A stretch of DNA of 64,000 bases, from assembly GCA_033239525.1 (NCBI GenBank), contig BSYO01000011.1, forward strand, positions 6,539,973 to 6,603,972, read 5' to 3'. Below, piece after piece: positions 46,765-57,464 of this stretch. The position numbers were made by a program, and so were the translations under genes. The stretch is from Nepenthes gracilis. Taxonomy: Eukaryota > Streptophyta > Magnoliopsida > Caryophyllales > Nepenthaceae. Each line of letters begins with the position of its first letter. The stretch's first letter is position 1. Below the pieces are notes generated by a model. The model was given only the letters and a program-made list of their open reading frames with translations. It made no database searches and was not told where the DNA came from.

Positions 46765-47424
46765 AGAATTATATTGTTACCAGTATCCCAAAAAAAAGAT
46801 TTCATTTAAAAATTCGGCCGATAAAGTATGAATGCCCAATCGGCCTATGCAGCCCAAATCAACAGACGCGTCCGATCACTTTATCCAAGTGCTTCGCTCC
46901 TTGAATGAAAATGGAAACAATACTAATGGCCAAAGTGGTTTTCCTCTCTTATCTTGAATTAACGGCCTTGGGCGCCGGTTGGAACCGCCAATTGAGAAAA
47001 ATCTTATCCAATCAGTAGTTCCTTGGATAGTTGACAAAAAAAGTCAATTGCCTCCTAATTTTTATAAAAATTTTTCCTTTCTAACAGGAAAAGGGGGTCG
47101 ACACTCAAACAAAATTAAAAGTAAATTAAAGACGTTCAGTGCACACTCTATCTATTAAGACGCTTTCAGAATAGCCAAGCCCAAAACAAGAAATATTTTT
47201 ACGAACATTTAGACTTATATCTTCTTTTTTTCCTTTCTTTAAATAATGATTCTAATTTGAATGTCAAATGATATATCAGGGAGTAAATCCTACTAATTTT
47301 TTATCATATTTTGTGTTGTAATGAATTCAAATTAAGAATGTACGAAGACCGAACCCGTTTCAAAACTGACGGACAATATTTGGCTCCCTAATCCGTACTA
47401 CAATCCAAATTCGAGGATGTATCA
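46765..47424 (+). repeat. 5' LTR of element C
   Basis: Matches 56,804-57,464 over its length (TTAACGGCC, TTTTATAAAAATTTTTCC, GTCGACACTCAAACAAA, GGCTCCCTAATCCGTAC). Its first bases are mutated (AGAATTATATTGTTAC versus TAATGGGTATTATTAC). A TATA box TTTATAAAAA lies at about 47,060. Ends GAGGATGTATCA. Confidence 0.92.
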
Positions 47425-47425
47425 T

Positions 47426-47442
47426 TGGCACTGTCCGTGAGA
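47426..47442 (+). promoter_or_regulatory. Primer-binding site of element C
   Basis: TGGCACTGTCCGTGAGA one base after the LTR end. Same class as in A, B and D. Confidence 0.6.
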
Positions 47443-47480
47443 AACAACTTAAAAATGACAACATCCCTGTAAAAGCCAAC

Positions 47481-49010
47481 GTGGTGAACATAACACTATA
47501 AGTCAGTATACCAGTCAGAATGCCACCTCATGTGGCAAATGCCCTTCTAAGGGCAATCGAATGGACGATCATCTTGACCCCTGCATATGGAAACTTGCGA
47601 TGAGAATGGACGATGTCCCCAAGGCTGGTCAAACTATTTGCACGCGGTTTGATGAGCTGCTGAAGGGGCTTCCATCTTTCATCTCCCAAACAGCAACTTC
47701 CAAGCAGAGGAGGAGGGGAAGGAAGTGCTTGACAAATAAGGCCCGACGGCCTGATAACCTCGAGACTCAAGCTGCCTTGAGCAATAAAGTCCCAACGTGC
47801 TTGGAGAGTCATCTGAGTTACAGGACCTAGGAGGATAGGCTTGAGAGACAAAATTCTCATTATTCCTGTGACGATAGAGAGCCCTTACACCAGGCGAGAG
47901 CCTCACACAGTACATGCCCTCCAAAAGTTATGAGCTATTTGGCCTCTTAGGCCACATAAAACCCTTCAGAATTAATGATCTTTCTCAATGAGAAAAGGAT
48001 GGCTACTCCTCAAATGGAGGAGAAAGTTAAAAAAATATGGTAGCACATCTTCAAAGGAGACGCCGAAAGATGAACCACTGACTTGCAGAGATCTCCATTC
48101 ATGATGGAGATCCGAACCCATCCGCTCTCTCACAATTTCAAGATGCCGGCCCTAAATTCATACGATGGAAGTATTGATCCAATAGACCATCTAAACCATT
48201 TCTATAATCTCCTAAGCTTTCAAGGTTTAGATGAGGTAGTAATATGTCTATACTTCCTATTAACTCTTAAAAGGGACGTTCGAGTATGGTTTTATTGGTT
48301 TCAGTAGAATTCAATCTGGACATTCAAAGATTTGGTTGACGGTTTTCTATCCCAATTCGCCTCCAGCAGAAGGAAAGAGAAGCAACCATGGCATCTAGCT
48401 CAGGTCAAACAAAGGCCAAATAAAAGTTTAAAAAAGTTCCAAGCTAGGTTCACTACCGAAGCAAGGAAGATACCCAAGCTTATCAATCAGGTGAAGGTGA
48501 GCACCTTCATAACGACCTTAGAGCTTGGGGACTTCTTCAAGTATCTGACCCATAAGGATCCGCAAACTTTTAGAGAGGCTGAGATCATTGTTCGAGCCTA
48601 CATAGTGGCCAAAGAGGCTAATGAAGCAAAATGAATAGACCGAGAGGACCAATTCTGTTAGAGGACAGTGGAAGGAAAGAGGAAAAACAAGAACCTCATG
48701 GATCCCCGAGGACCAAGAAAGTTGTAGAAGTTCGAATCGACAACACAAAGGGAGTTCAGGCCTCTGGACTTGACTCCTTTAAACAACTCTTGCACAAACC
48801 TCCTGATATAGATTTGGAATGAAAAATTCTTCAAATGGTTGAAGGTATTGAAGAACCTAAATGAAGGTGACTAGTTAAAATATTGTCACTATCATCGGCA
48901 TGGGATCTATAGTACTGAAAAATGTCAAACGCTGTAAAATAAATTGAAGAGCTTATCCGAAAAGGATGCCTCACACATTTTCAGTAAAGATTCGAACAGA
49001 TTTTCAGATG
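47481..49010 (+). pseudogene. gag of element C, best preserved gag in the window
   Basis: The expected gag start (MVNTR in B) is changed to GTG-GTG-AAC-ATA at 47,481, so the initiator is lost. A nearly open gag domain follows at 48,083-48,633: HNFKMPALNSYDGSIDPIDH, LTLKRDVRVWFYWFQ, DLVDGFLSQFASSRRKEKQP, KSLKKFQARFTTEARKI and DFFKYLTHKDPQTFREAEII. One stop (48,305) interrupts it. The zinc-knuckle region near 48,885 reads YCHYHRHG with T-E-K-C downstream. Confidence 0.82.
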
Positions 49011-49189
49011 AGTAGATGAGGATGAGGCCGAACAGCCAATGAACCAAGTAGTAGTTAGTGTCATGAATAAGAGAAACACATTCCAGCACGGAATGACATT
49101 ATGGAGAGCTCAAGAATGGCCGCTGACCATAAGAAGCTCAGGGCAGGAGTTAGGGACGATATCATTAATGAAGATATGACACATGTTAC

Positions 49190-49830
49190 TTTTCTGCATT
49201 CTTATCCCTTTATTGCAACCGCACTCGTCTCTAATGGTAACGTGTACTATTAGTTAAAACGAGTATTTGTTGATAACAAAAGTTTAAAAAATTTGATTTA
49301 TCACGATGCGTACTTTAAATTGGGATTAAAAAAAGTCAAATGAAAACCACCGAGGGAGTTTTGTATGGACTAGATAACAAACCGGTACCTATTCAAGGAG
49401 TCATCCAACTTGAAGTTACGCAGCGCACTATTCGAAGATGGCCACCAAGATACTTTCATTCCTGATAGTAGAACTTTTCTCAATCTACAATGTTATTTTC
49501 GAGCGTCCCTGTTTAACAACTTTTTGGGCAGTGACTTCGATTCTACATTTGAAGATGAAGTTTCTAACTCTGTATGGCATAAGAGAAGTTCTTGGTGATC
49601 AGATGATCGGGCAGATATGCTACTTATCTCAAATCACTCAATCACTATCCGGTCCACCAATAGAGGATCTCAACTTCCGTAACGAGACTACTTTATTACA
49701 AGTTTAGTTTGGAGAATCTACGGACCGAATCCCTTTGGACCCTAATGATCTTGAGAAATACATCCAGTGGAAGTTCTCTACCAGAGCCCCTCTGAAGCTA
49801 GCTTGTCGGTTTTCTCTAACAGAATTTTGG
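49190..49830 (+). pseudogene. Protease region of element C
   Basis: FVDNKSLKNLIYHDAYFKLG (about 49,268-49,325) marks the aspartic protease loop with D-N-K-S instead of D-N-G-S. Downstream FLIVELFSIYNVIFERPCL, SILHLKMKFLTLYGI and LSQITQSLSGPPIEDLNF (49,438-49,707) are open. Stops before and after. Confidence 0.72.
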
Positions 49831-49834
49831 CATT

Positions 49835-50325
49835 TTTGCCTGAATATCTAGTGACATGTTAGGAATACCAATTGGAATAATGGTCCATAAGTTAAACTTA
49901 TATCACGGTCATAAACTTGTCCAACAGAAATGAAAGAATTATTTGATTGAAAAACTAATTGCCATTTGTAAGGAGGTAAAGAAACTACTCAACATTGGAT
50001 TTATCAGAAAATTTTAATATCTAAACTGATTGTCTAACATGGTCATGGTCAAGAAGAGTAACGAAAAATGGAAGATATTTTTGCCTAGACACCTAACGAT
50101 ATACCAGAAATATTGACTGTAATAATAATTCATAAGTTGGGCCTAAATCCTAATCATAAACTTGTTCGGTAGAAACAAAGGAATTATTCAATTGAAAAGC
50201 TAATTGCCATTCATGAGGATGTGAATAAACCGCTCGATGCTAGATTTATTAGGAAAGTTTAATATACAAACTGATTGTCTAATGTGGTCATGGTCATGAA
50301 GAGTAACAGGAAGTAAAGGATGTGT
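49835..50325 (+). repeat. 245-bp tandem duplication inside RT of element C
   Basis: CATAAGTT recurs at 49,886 and 50,131, and GGTCATGGTC at 50,041 and 50,286, both exactly 245 bp apart, with similar sequence between. The period is not a multiple of three, so it shifts the frame. Confidence 0.88.
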
Positions 50326-51120
50326 GTTGATTTCACCAACAAAGCATATTCGAAGGATAGCTTTTCATTACTAAGGATTGATCTACTCGTAAACTCAACA
50401 TCCGGATATGAATTATTGAGATTCATGGACGCATACTCAAGTTACAACCAGATTTGGATAAACCCAGAGGATGAGGGGTACACGTTATTTATGAACAACC
50501 AAGGAATATACTATTATAAAGTTATGCCCTTCGATCTAGAGAATACTGGTGCCACCCACTAACGACTTGTCAATAAAATGTTCGAAGTCCAGATCAGATG
50601 AAATATAAAAGTTTATGTGGATGACATGCTCATCAAGATTAGGGCGACTGATAACCATATTCGCGATCTAGATGAGGTGTTCAATGTCATTCGGACACAC
50701 CCGATGAAGCTCAACTCGACAAAATGTACGTTCGGAGTGATCTCAGAAAAATTTTTGAATTTTATTATTTCACATTGAGGAATTAAAGCAAACCCCAAGA
50801 AGATCGAGGCAATCCTTAACATGAACCTGCCTCAAACTGTGAAAAAAGTCTAGAAATTGATCAAAAAGTTAGCAGCACTTTCCCACTTCTTGACTAAATT
50901 GGTTGAGAAGTACTTGCCTTTCTTCAAGGTTTTGAAGGGAACGAAGGCCGCTGGTTTTCAATGGACAATCGATTGTGACGCTGTGTTTCGAGAGCTCAAT
51001 GAGTATCTCTTGAACTCCCCATTTCTGATATCCCCTCAAGAAAGTAAGGAGCTATATTTGTATCTTGTTGTGTCTGATATTGCTCTGAACTCAGTCATGA
51101 TTCGATAACAATTTGATAGG
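49835..51120 (+). pseudogene. Reverse transcriptase and RNase H start of element C, with tandem duplication
   Basis: The N-terminal part is present twice (HKLNLYHGHKLVQQK... and HKLGLNPNHKLVR...), see the 245-bp duplication. The domain continues with DSFSLLRIDLLVNSTSGYEL, FMDAYSSYNQIWINPEDEGY and VMPFDLENTGATH. The catalytic YVDD is intact at 50,614-50,625. The FGL of the conserved PFGL is FDL. Then come LAALSHFLTKLVEKYLPFFK and the RNase H start YLYLVVSDIALNSVMIR. Stops at several points. Confidence 0.87.
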
Positions 51121-51990
51121 CAGTAGCCTGTATACTATGCTAGCAATATCCTAACCGACCCAGAGACTCGGTATTCTCATGTGGAAAGGATGGCTCTGGC
51201 ACTTATGTATTTTGCTCAAAAACTTTAAATGTATTTTCAAGTGCACAAAATTATTATCCTAACAAATCAACCAATAGAAGGAATATTCCAGAGGTCAAAT
51301 ATGTCAAGACGACTCGTCAATTAAGCCATTGAGTTAGGCAAGTTTGACATGAAGTTTCGACCGATGTTAGTATTAAAAGGCCAAATTCTGGCAGACTTTA
51401 TTGTTAGAACAATGACCCTAACTTTAGAAACCCTCAACCTTATTGAAGCCGATGGTCAGCAAAACACTCCAGCATGGACTTTGCACGTGGACGGTTCTTC
51501 AATGCAAGTAAGCTGTGGTGCTGACGTGGACTTGAGAACACCTGATGGGTAAGAGATAAAATATACAATGACCTAGGATTCCCAATGACCAATAATGTCG
51601 CAGAATACAATGTATTACTTGTGGGGCTTAGATTGGCCAAAGAGTGCTCGGCCAAGAACCTTATCGTCTACAGCGGCTCGAAACTGGTTATTAATCAAGT
51701 CTAAGAAAATTTCGATATTTAAAACCCACAACTTTTCAAATATCTCTCAAAAGTTTGAGACCTAACTTTAGCATTTAGTTATATGGAGATGATCCATATT
51801 CCAAGAGAAGATAATGAAAAAGCTAACCGACTAGTAAGGACTACATTGACCGGAGACCCAGAGCAATACGCATGAGAAATGCGTGAAGTCCTCAAAGTTT
51901 CTAGCATAAATGAACCAGAGCCAAAAATAATACAAATAGATGATGCCAATAGTTGGATGAAACCCTACTTGAGATACTTGTCTGAGGGCA
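51121..51990 (+). pseudogene. RNase H and archaeal-type RNase H of element C
   Basis: YYASNILTDPETRYSHVERM and the KLXMYFQVHKIIILTNQ block finish the first RNase H. The second domain reads WTLHVDGSSMQVSCGADVDL (51,475), NNVAEYNVLLVGLRLAKECS, IYSGSKLVIN and MIHIPREDNEKAN. In IYSGSK the usual Asp of IYSDSE is replaced. It ends at RYLSEGT where the retroposon begins. Confidence 0.78.
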
Positions 51991-51991
51991 C

Positions 51992-52562
51992 TTTTTTTTT
52001 GGTAAATAAGTTAAATGGAATTAAATTAAAAGAAAGTATAAAAACTATATTCTAACTCCAAGTGTTTTGCTGACTTAGAGGTAGATATAGATATTAGGGC
52101 ATACCCCGAGTACCACCATGGAACAATCCATAATACCAAAAGAAAACATACAATGGGAAAACCAGCCAAACACCACCATCCAAATCGGCCACGAGCCAAC
52201 CCGTCCATTGGCATCATACTAGGTAAGAGCACAACAAATCATACCGGCTTTTCAGCAAATTGCTTCAAACCGCAAATGACCAATCCTGGCTAAATGCATA
52301 CCGGCATTTTTGGCAAATCAACAATAGGAGTATACTAGCATAGCAAAGCACGGCAGACCCACCAAACTACCCAACTCTAGACTGGCCAGACAACTAAAAG
52401 CAAACTGATCACGGAGCTCATCGATACCAGCCAAATGGGCCACGTCAGAAAGACACCAAACCGGCAGCACCAAAGATCCACGGGCGATTCTACCACACCA
52501 TCCTGCTTTTTCGAAATCGGCAATTCTGACAATGATGAAATGCCGACTAAGCAACCAAGCAG
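51992..52562 (-). mobile_element. 5'-truncated non-LTR retroposon (LINE- or SINE-like) inside element C
   Basis: The insert begins on plus with nine T's (a minus-strand poly(A) end) and is flanked by 13-bp direct repeats with one mismatch: TGTCTGAGGGCAC (51,979-51,991) and TGTCTGATGGCAC (52,563-52,575). Element C coding sequence (SEGT / SDGTLPENS) resumes exactly there. Long target duplications and a poly(A) end are signs of LINE-mediated insertion. An open minus frame (52,318-52,635, reading FIIVRIADFEKAGWCGRIAR) crosses it but is not identified. Two imperfect copies of CATACCGGC...GCAAAT lie inside. Confidence 0.85.
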
Positions 52563-52575
52563 TGTCTGATGGCAC

Positions 52576-53750
52576 ATTACCAGAGAACTCGGATGAGGCT
52601 AAGCGCGTAAAAAAGATAGTAGGCTGGTATACCATTATGGACAGGAAGTTGTACCGATGTGTGTATTCCGTCTCATACCTAGGTGTCTCACGCTATAAGA
52701 GACTGACTACGAACTTGGAGAAGTGTACCTCGGCATCTGCAGATCCCATATTAGGGGTAAAAACCTTTTAAATTCATGAGGTAAAAATACTATTGGCCCA
52801 CCATGAAGTACGATGCCATAAATTTCGTATGAAAATGTGCATAGAAACTTTATCCATCAGCTGCATACAAAGTTTCGAGCTTTGCAGTCGCCTTGACTAT
52901 TCACACAATGGGGGTTCGACACCCTTGGACCCCTTCCAGTTACATCCGGGTAGTGGAAGCTCGTGATCATTGGGATTAACTATTTTACAAAATGGATTGA
53001 GGTCATCCCGCTAGCTCGAATCACTAAGCAGAATGGAATTGAGTTCATTCGATAAAGTATCGTGTGTATATTTGGCATCCCCGAAATCATAGTGACCAAC
53101 ACAGTGACCCAATCACAAGCAAGTGTTTCACAAAGTATTGTGCTAACTTGATAATAAGGTTGATCACACATCCGTTGCCTACCCGCAAACTAACAGATAA
53201 GTGAAGGTTACCAACCACACAATACTACACAGTTTGAAGACAAAGTTTGAAAGTGATGGAGACTCGTGGGTGGAAGAATTGTGATCTGTCATATGGTTAT
53301 ACTGGATGACACCAAGAGAGTAGACCCAAGAGACACCATTTAGCCTATACTATAGGACCAAGGTTGTTATACCAATAGAGGTTAGACTGTCCAGTTTTCG
53401 GGTTGAATGTTTTGACTCGCACAACAACTCATAAAGATTTCTAAAGAATCTTGATCTACTTAAAGAAATATGAGACATGACATGATTACGGATAGTAGCT
53501 TATTAATAAAGAAATGCTAAATACTACAACAAGAAGGTGAGAGCACGCTAATTTGAAGTGAAAGATTTAGTACTACGAAGTATTGAAGCAACAGGCAAAA
53601 ATACCGACCGGAATAAGCTTTCACCTAATTGGAAGGGGTCATTCCTGCTCTTGGCCATTCTTTAAAATAGGGCGTACAAATTACACACTCATAATGGCAA
53701 ACTAATTCCTTAGACTTGAAATGCCTTTTACCTTAAAAAATACTAACAGT
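52576..53750 (+). pseudogene. Integrase of element C
   Basis: Opens with LPENSDEAKRVKKIVGWYTI and DRKLYR. The core blocks are QWGFDTLGPLPVTSG, VIIGINYFTKWIEVIPLARI, IIVTNTVTQ (usual DNG changed), YPQTNR-like and VIWLYWMTPRE. The C-terminal YYNKKVRA lies near 53,525. Many stops, so frames change repeatedly. Confidence 0.78.
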
Positions 53751-54400
53751 GAATGTACTTACAACAATGTAAGATTAGTTTACATCATTTGGAGTACTTG
53801 TAAACTTTGTGAAATCTTATTAACAAAATAATTGTTCATTATTTGTTCATATGGATGTTTGTTATTTTATGAAATTTTATAACCTAAATTGCTCCTAAGT
53901 CAGATGAAATCCGTTCACCTGCTCCATCGAGTTACACTTGATGGTCAATAAAACTCGGTCATATAATTGAGCGGTCCGAATGAGGTCGAATAGTTAAAAC
54001 TTGATCACAGAACCAACTAGTCCTAATGAGACCAAAGGTTAAAAAACTTAGGGGGCTTCCTTAAAGTATGAATACAAAAGCCTCTAAGGTAGTATTATCA
54101 ATTGACCATGATTTAAAAATTTTAAATTAGACACACAAGAGTTTTGATACCCTCCAGCCTATCCTAGGGACAGAGGCCACGTGTGGGTGACGATTTAAGT
54201 AATTTTAAGAGCCCGACATTTAAATATATAATATCCGGCCAGCTTACATAGATATACTTATATAAATGTATAAGTGTAAACAAACAAGAGAGAGAGAAAG
54301 AGTCATTAACACAATGATAAAAAATTTTTTCATTTTATTATAAAAGAATGTTACAATTATAAATATGATAAAAATAAATAAATAAATAAAATACAAGTAT
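53751..54400. other. Spacer between integrase and aORF in element C
   Basis: Contains the internal motif AAAACTTAGGGGGC (54,044-54,056) and an AT-rich end. On minus, just past the aORF stop, AATAAA words (about 54,340-54,345 and the AAATAAAT repeats at 54,370-54,390) could be the aORF poly(A) signal. Confidence 0.5.
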
Positions 54401-56321
54401 TTATTTCAGAGGAGGACAAAGCTGCGAAGTCTCCATTAGAGGCTCCCAATAGTCCACATCGTCTCTAGAATGGTATAACACATCTGAGTTATGACAAGCA
54501 CTGACGTTCCTAGGAAGAAGTATGAAAATTGAAATACTAGGAGCCACCATTTGTTGATATGTCGGCAGATACTGATAACGTCCCAATAACTGTGCTCCAA
54601 CATTTGCCTAATGTCGCTCAAACTAATAGATGTCCAAAGCTCACTCTCTAACTTGAAGTTCTAGTCTCGGAAAAGGGTGTACATCTACTTCATCACAGAT
54701 AGCTCACGTTCAGGTTAGGAAGTATGCTCCTCTGAAACAAAGAACTTTTCTTTTTCAACATAATCATGAGTTAGGTGGTCAGTAACGGAGGCAAAACGAT
54801 GGGCCAGTTTTTGAAACTACCAAAAAGAAAAAAGAGCAAGCCAATGACTGTGAAGAAAGTAATAAAATAACTAAGGAAGGGTTTGATCAATACCTTGAGA
54901 TACAGGAGCTCTCTGAAGGAACATCACTTGTAAGGACCTCCAAAGCCTCTTGGACCTCAAGCTCTAAGGTCTCTACAACAGCCACCTCAATGACTCTTCT
55001 GGCAAAAGCTTCCCCCTCTGCCTCAAGTGTTGGGGGCTTGAAACCAGATGTTCCAACTACTACTTCTGAAGTTGCTTTTGACTCAACCTCGAATGTAGGG
55101 GCCTCCAAGATAGGCACATTTGCCACCACGACTCTTCCCTCAGCCTTGTCTTTGACTCTAGCCTCGAACGCTGGGGGTTGGAAGACTGCACCTCTACAAC
55201 CTCAACATTAAGCTCCGAATTGACTACCTTAATGATGCTGGCTACTTGGAACTCAATTAGAGGCATCTTCTCAACCTCACTAGATTGAATCTCGTTGATC
55301 TAGGATGCAACCTCGGCAAAGCTAGTAGGGATGTCAGGCAGGGACTCCTCGGACAGCGGTGGTAGAATAGTCGGCACCCCAAATGAAGTAAGTGTTGGAG
55401 TAGGGATCGGAACGTCTTCAACTCCAACCTCAGTAGTAGACTCCGAAGGCTCACAGCTTTCATCTAGCCCGACGACCCCAGAGGCTTGGGCCAGGGAGGA
55501 TGTAGAAATAGGGTCCACTCTCACTGACGGCCTCTTCCTTCTTATTAACTGATTGATGGTGGCTTCATCTTCAAAGAAAGATTTAGCTGAGGCATTTTTG
55601 CACTCGAGCACTTGGACCGATGGCTTTTTTATTTGAAGAGATCTTTGCTTCCTCTTTTACTTCCTTTTATGAACCAAAGGTGTTGGGGAGAGTTCAAGCC
55701 CTCCAGAATAGGCTCCCATTTAACCTGAGTAAGGGACTTGGCCAACAGCTATCGATTCTTCATATTCTTATTAAAGTAGCCAACCTTTTCTTTGAGAAGA
55801 TTTGTCAACACTTTTGCCGACTCTTTCTCGTACTCCATTATTTTGATATTAAAAAATAAAGAGACTTGGTTCCATTAGTTGGAAAGCTCCCATCCAGAAG
55901 GAGCCATCAAGTAAAAGAATTAGTCCTTCCATCTCTTTATTGAGTTAGAGTTTTCCCCACTCAACACAAAATCAAGCCATAAAGAAATCGAAATCCAATC
56001 ACCTCCATGATAAAATCAAAGAATAACTTTCACGGCCTTGATATCCAATACTAGGCTGTGAATACAGGCAAAAATGCACAAAGAAACTAAATACCTGATT
56101 GCGTTAGGTTGCAATCTAGCAATCAAAATATAGAGGGCTATCATTATTCTGTACAATTCTAATGCCAAAGGAAAACAGAGACCGCCTTTCAGATGGGTCT
56201 TGTAGACAATGATGTAACCTTTCGATGGAGAAAGGGCTCTATCACTAACTCCAGGTAGGAGATACACCAATGAGTTTAGAATCCTATACCAAGCTCAAAT
56301 GTAGTCGACGTCAGGAGCCAT
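54401..56321 (-). pseudogene. Antisense ORF (aORF) of element C, Transposase_28-like
   Basis: The ATG at 56,321 opens MAPDVDYI, then a stop. The N-terminal region continues (56,270-56,016) GYIIVYKTHLKGGLCFPLAL, ARLQPNAIRYLVSLCIF. This fits the pattern of the 'putative gypsy type transposon' domain (Transposase_28, PF04195): a GLRFPL-like word followed by QL-PNAWR. A Ser/Thr/Pro/Glu-rich middle (55,611-54,890) is followed by a 77-bp intron (54,893-54,817). The C-terminal exon (KLAHRFASVTDHLTHDYVEK ... YQYLPTYQQMVAP) resembles the C-terminal block of A and B. The stop is at 54,403-54,401. A few stops mark decay. Its role is unknown, and despite the name no transposase activity is implied. Confidence 0.68.
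54817..54893 (-). other. Predicted intron in aORF of element C
   Basis: On minus, CTCAAG|GTATTGATC opens the intron and TTTTTGGTAG|TTTCAAAAAC closes it (GT-AG, 77 bp, pyrimidine-rich 3' part). It lies between the Ser/Pro-rich part and the C-terminal helical part, the same place as the 73-bp intron in A. Confidence 0.55.
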
Positions 56322-56423
56322 TGAAGAAGAAGAGATTTGGAGATGAAGAAGGCGGCAAAAAAATTTCAAAAGAGAAGTAAGAAATGAAGGGTTTCAAAAG
56401 TATGGAACGAAGGATTTAACGCC

Positions 56424-56431
56424 TATTTAAA
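56424..56431 (-). promoter_or_regulatory. TATA box of the C aORF
   Basis: Minus-strand TCTTTAAATAGGC, about 106 bp before the aORF ATG. B has a TATA-like word at 105 bp. Confidence 0.5.
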
Positions 56432-56792
56432 GACAGGGCACCTAAGTCGAAATGATGCTATTGAGGTTAAAATTCAAAAAGACGTGCATCATCATGACAA
56501 TAATACGTGTCAGCACCCCATGAAATCTGCAACATGTCAAATCACCCGAAATTAGTATTGATCAATTGTGTGTTTCCAAGAATAGCATGGGACTCGAAGA
56601 AGCTTGCATTTAATATTGCTACTGATGGCACGGATAAAGTCCATAGGGTTAATAGCCCTCGTTTGATAAAACATTTCGGACTAAAAGTTCTCATCCAGTT
56701 AGCCAACGAAGCCATCGGACTAAGAGCACGAGTTTGAACAAATGACTGCCCTCGAACATCATATCAGAAGGTTGAATTTCAGGCCTTCTGGT

Positions 56793-56803
56793 ATGGGGGC
56801 TGG
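56793..56803 (+). promoter_or_regulatory. Polypurine tract of element C
   Basis: ATGGGGGCTGG immediately before the 3' LTR start TAATGGG. Confidence 0.65.
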
Positions 56804-57464
56804 TAATGGGTATTATTACAAGCGGTCCAAGAGGAAGATTTCACCTACAGATTTGTCTCATAAAGTATAGAGGCCCAATCGGCACATGTAGCCCAAATCG
56901 ACGGACACAACTAACGGCTTTATCTGAGCTGTTCACTCCTTGAATGAAGATGAAACCAACACCAACGGTCGAAATAATTTTTCTCTCTTATATTAAATTA
57001 ACGGCCTCGGGTGTCAATTGAAACCACCAACTGAGCGAAATTCTATTCACTCGACGGTTTCTTGGGCGATTGACAGGAAAAGTAAACCACCTTTAATTTC
57101 TATAAAAATCCCTCATTTCCAACAGGAAAAGGGAGTCGACACTCAAACAAATTAAAGACAAATTAAAGAAGCTCAATGTGCACTCTCTCTTACTAAGACA
57201 CTTTCAGAAAAGTATAAACCTCAAATTAAAAATATTTTTATGAACATTTAAACTTGCATTCTCTCCTTTTCTTTTCATTAAAGAAGAATTCTGACTTAAA
57301 CGTCAGAGAATATATTGGAGAGTCAGTTACACTAATCATTTGATCGTATTTTGTGTTACACAAAATTTAAATTAATAACATACAGAGACCGAGCCTGCTT
57401 CAGACCTGACGAACAAACTTTGGCTCCATAATTCATACTACAATCTGAATCCGATGACATATCA
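56804..57464 (+). repeat. 3' LTR of element C
   Basis: Partner of 46,765-47,424. A TATA box TCTATAAAAATCCC lies at about 57,097. Ends GACATATCA, then AATAT. Confidence 0.93.

Larger units (their letters stand above)
46765..57464 (+). mobile_element. Ty3/gypsy Tat-lineage retrotransposon C, full length but decayed
   Basis: LTRs of about 660 bp (46,765-47,424 and 56,804-57,464) flank gag, protease, RT, RNase H, archaeal-type RNase H and integrase on plus, plus an antisense ORF on minus (56,321-54,401). The right flank is AATAT. The left flank is TA-rich (TATAT/AATAT), so the duplication is plausible but ambiguous. A ~570-bp retroposon lies between the archaeal-type RNase H and integrase. The coding part is broken by stops, a tandem duplication and frameshifts. 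Confidence 0.93.
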
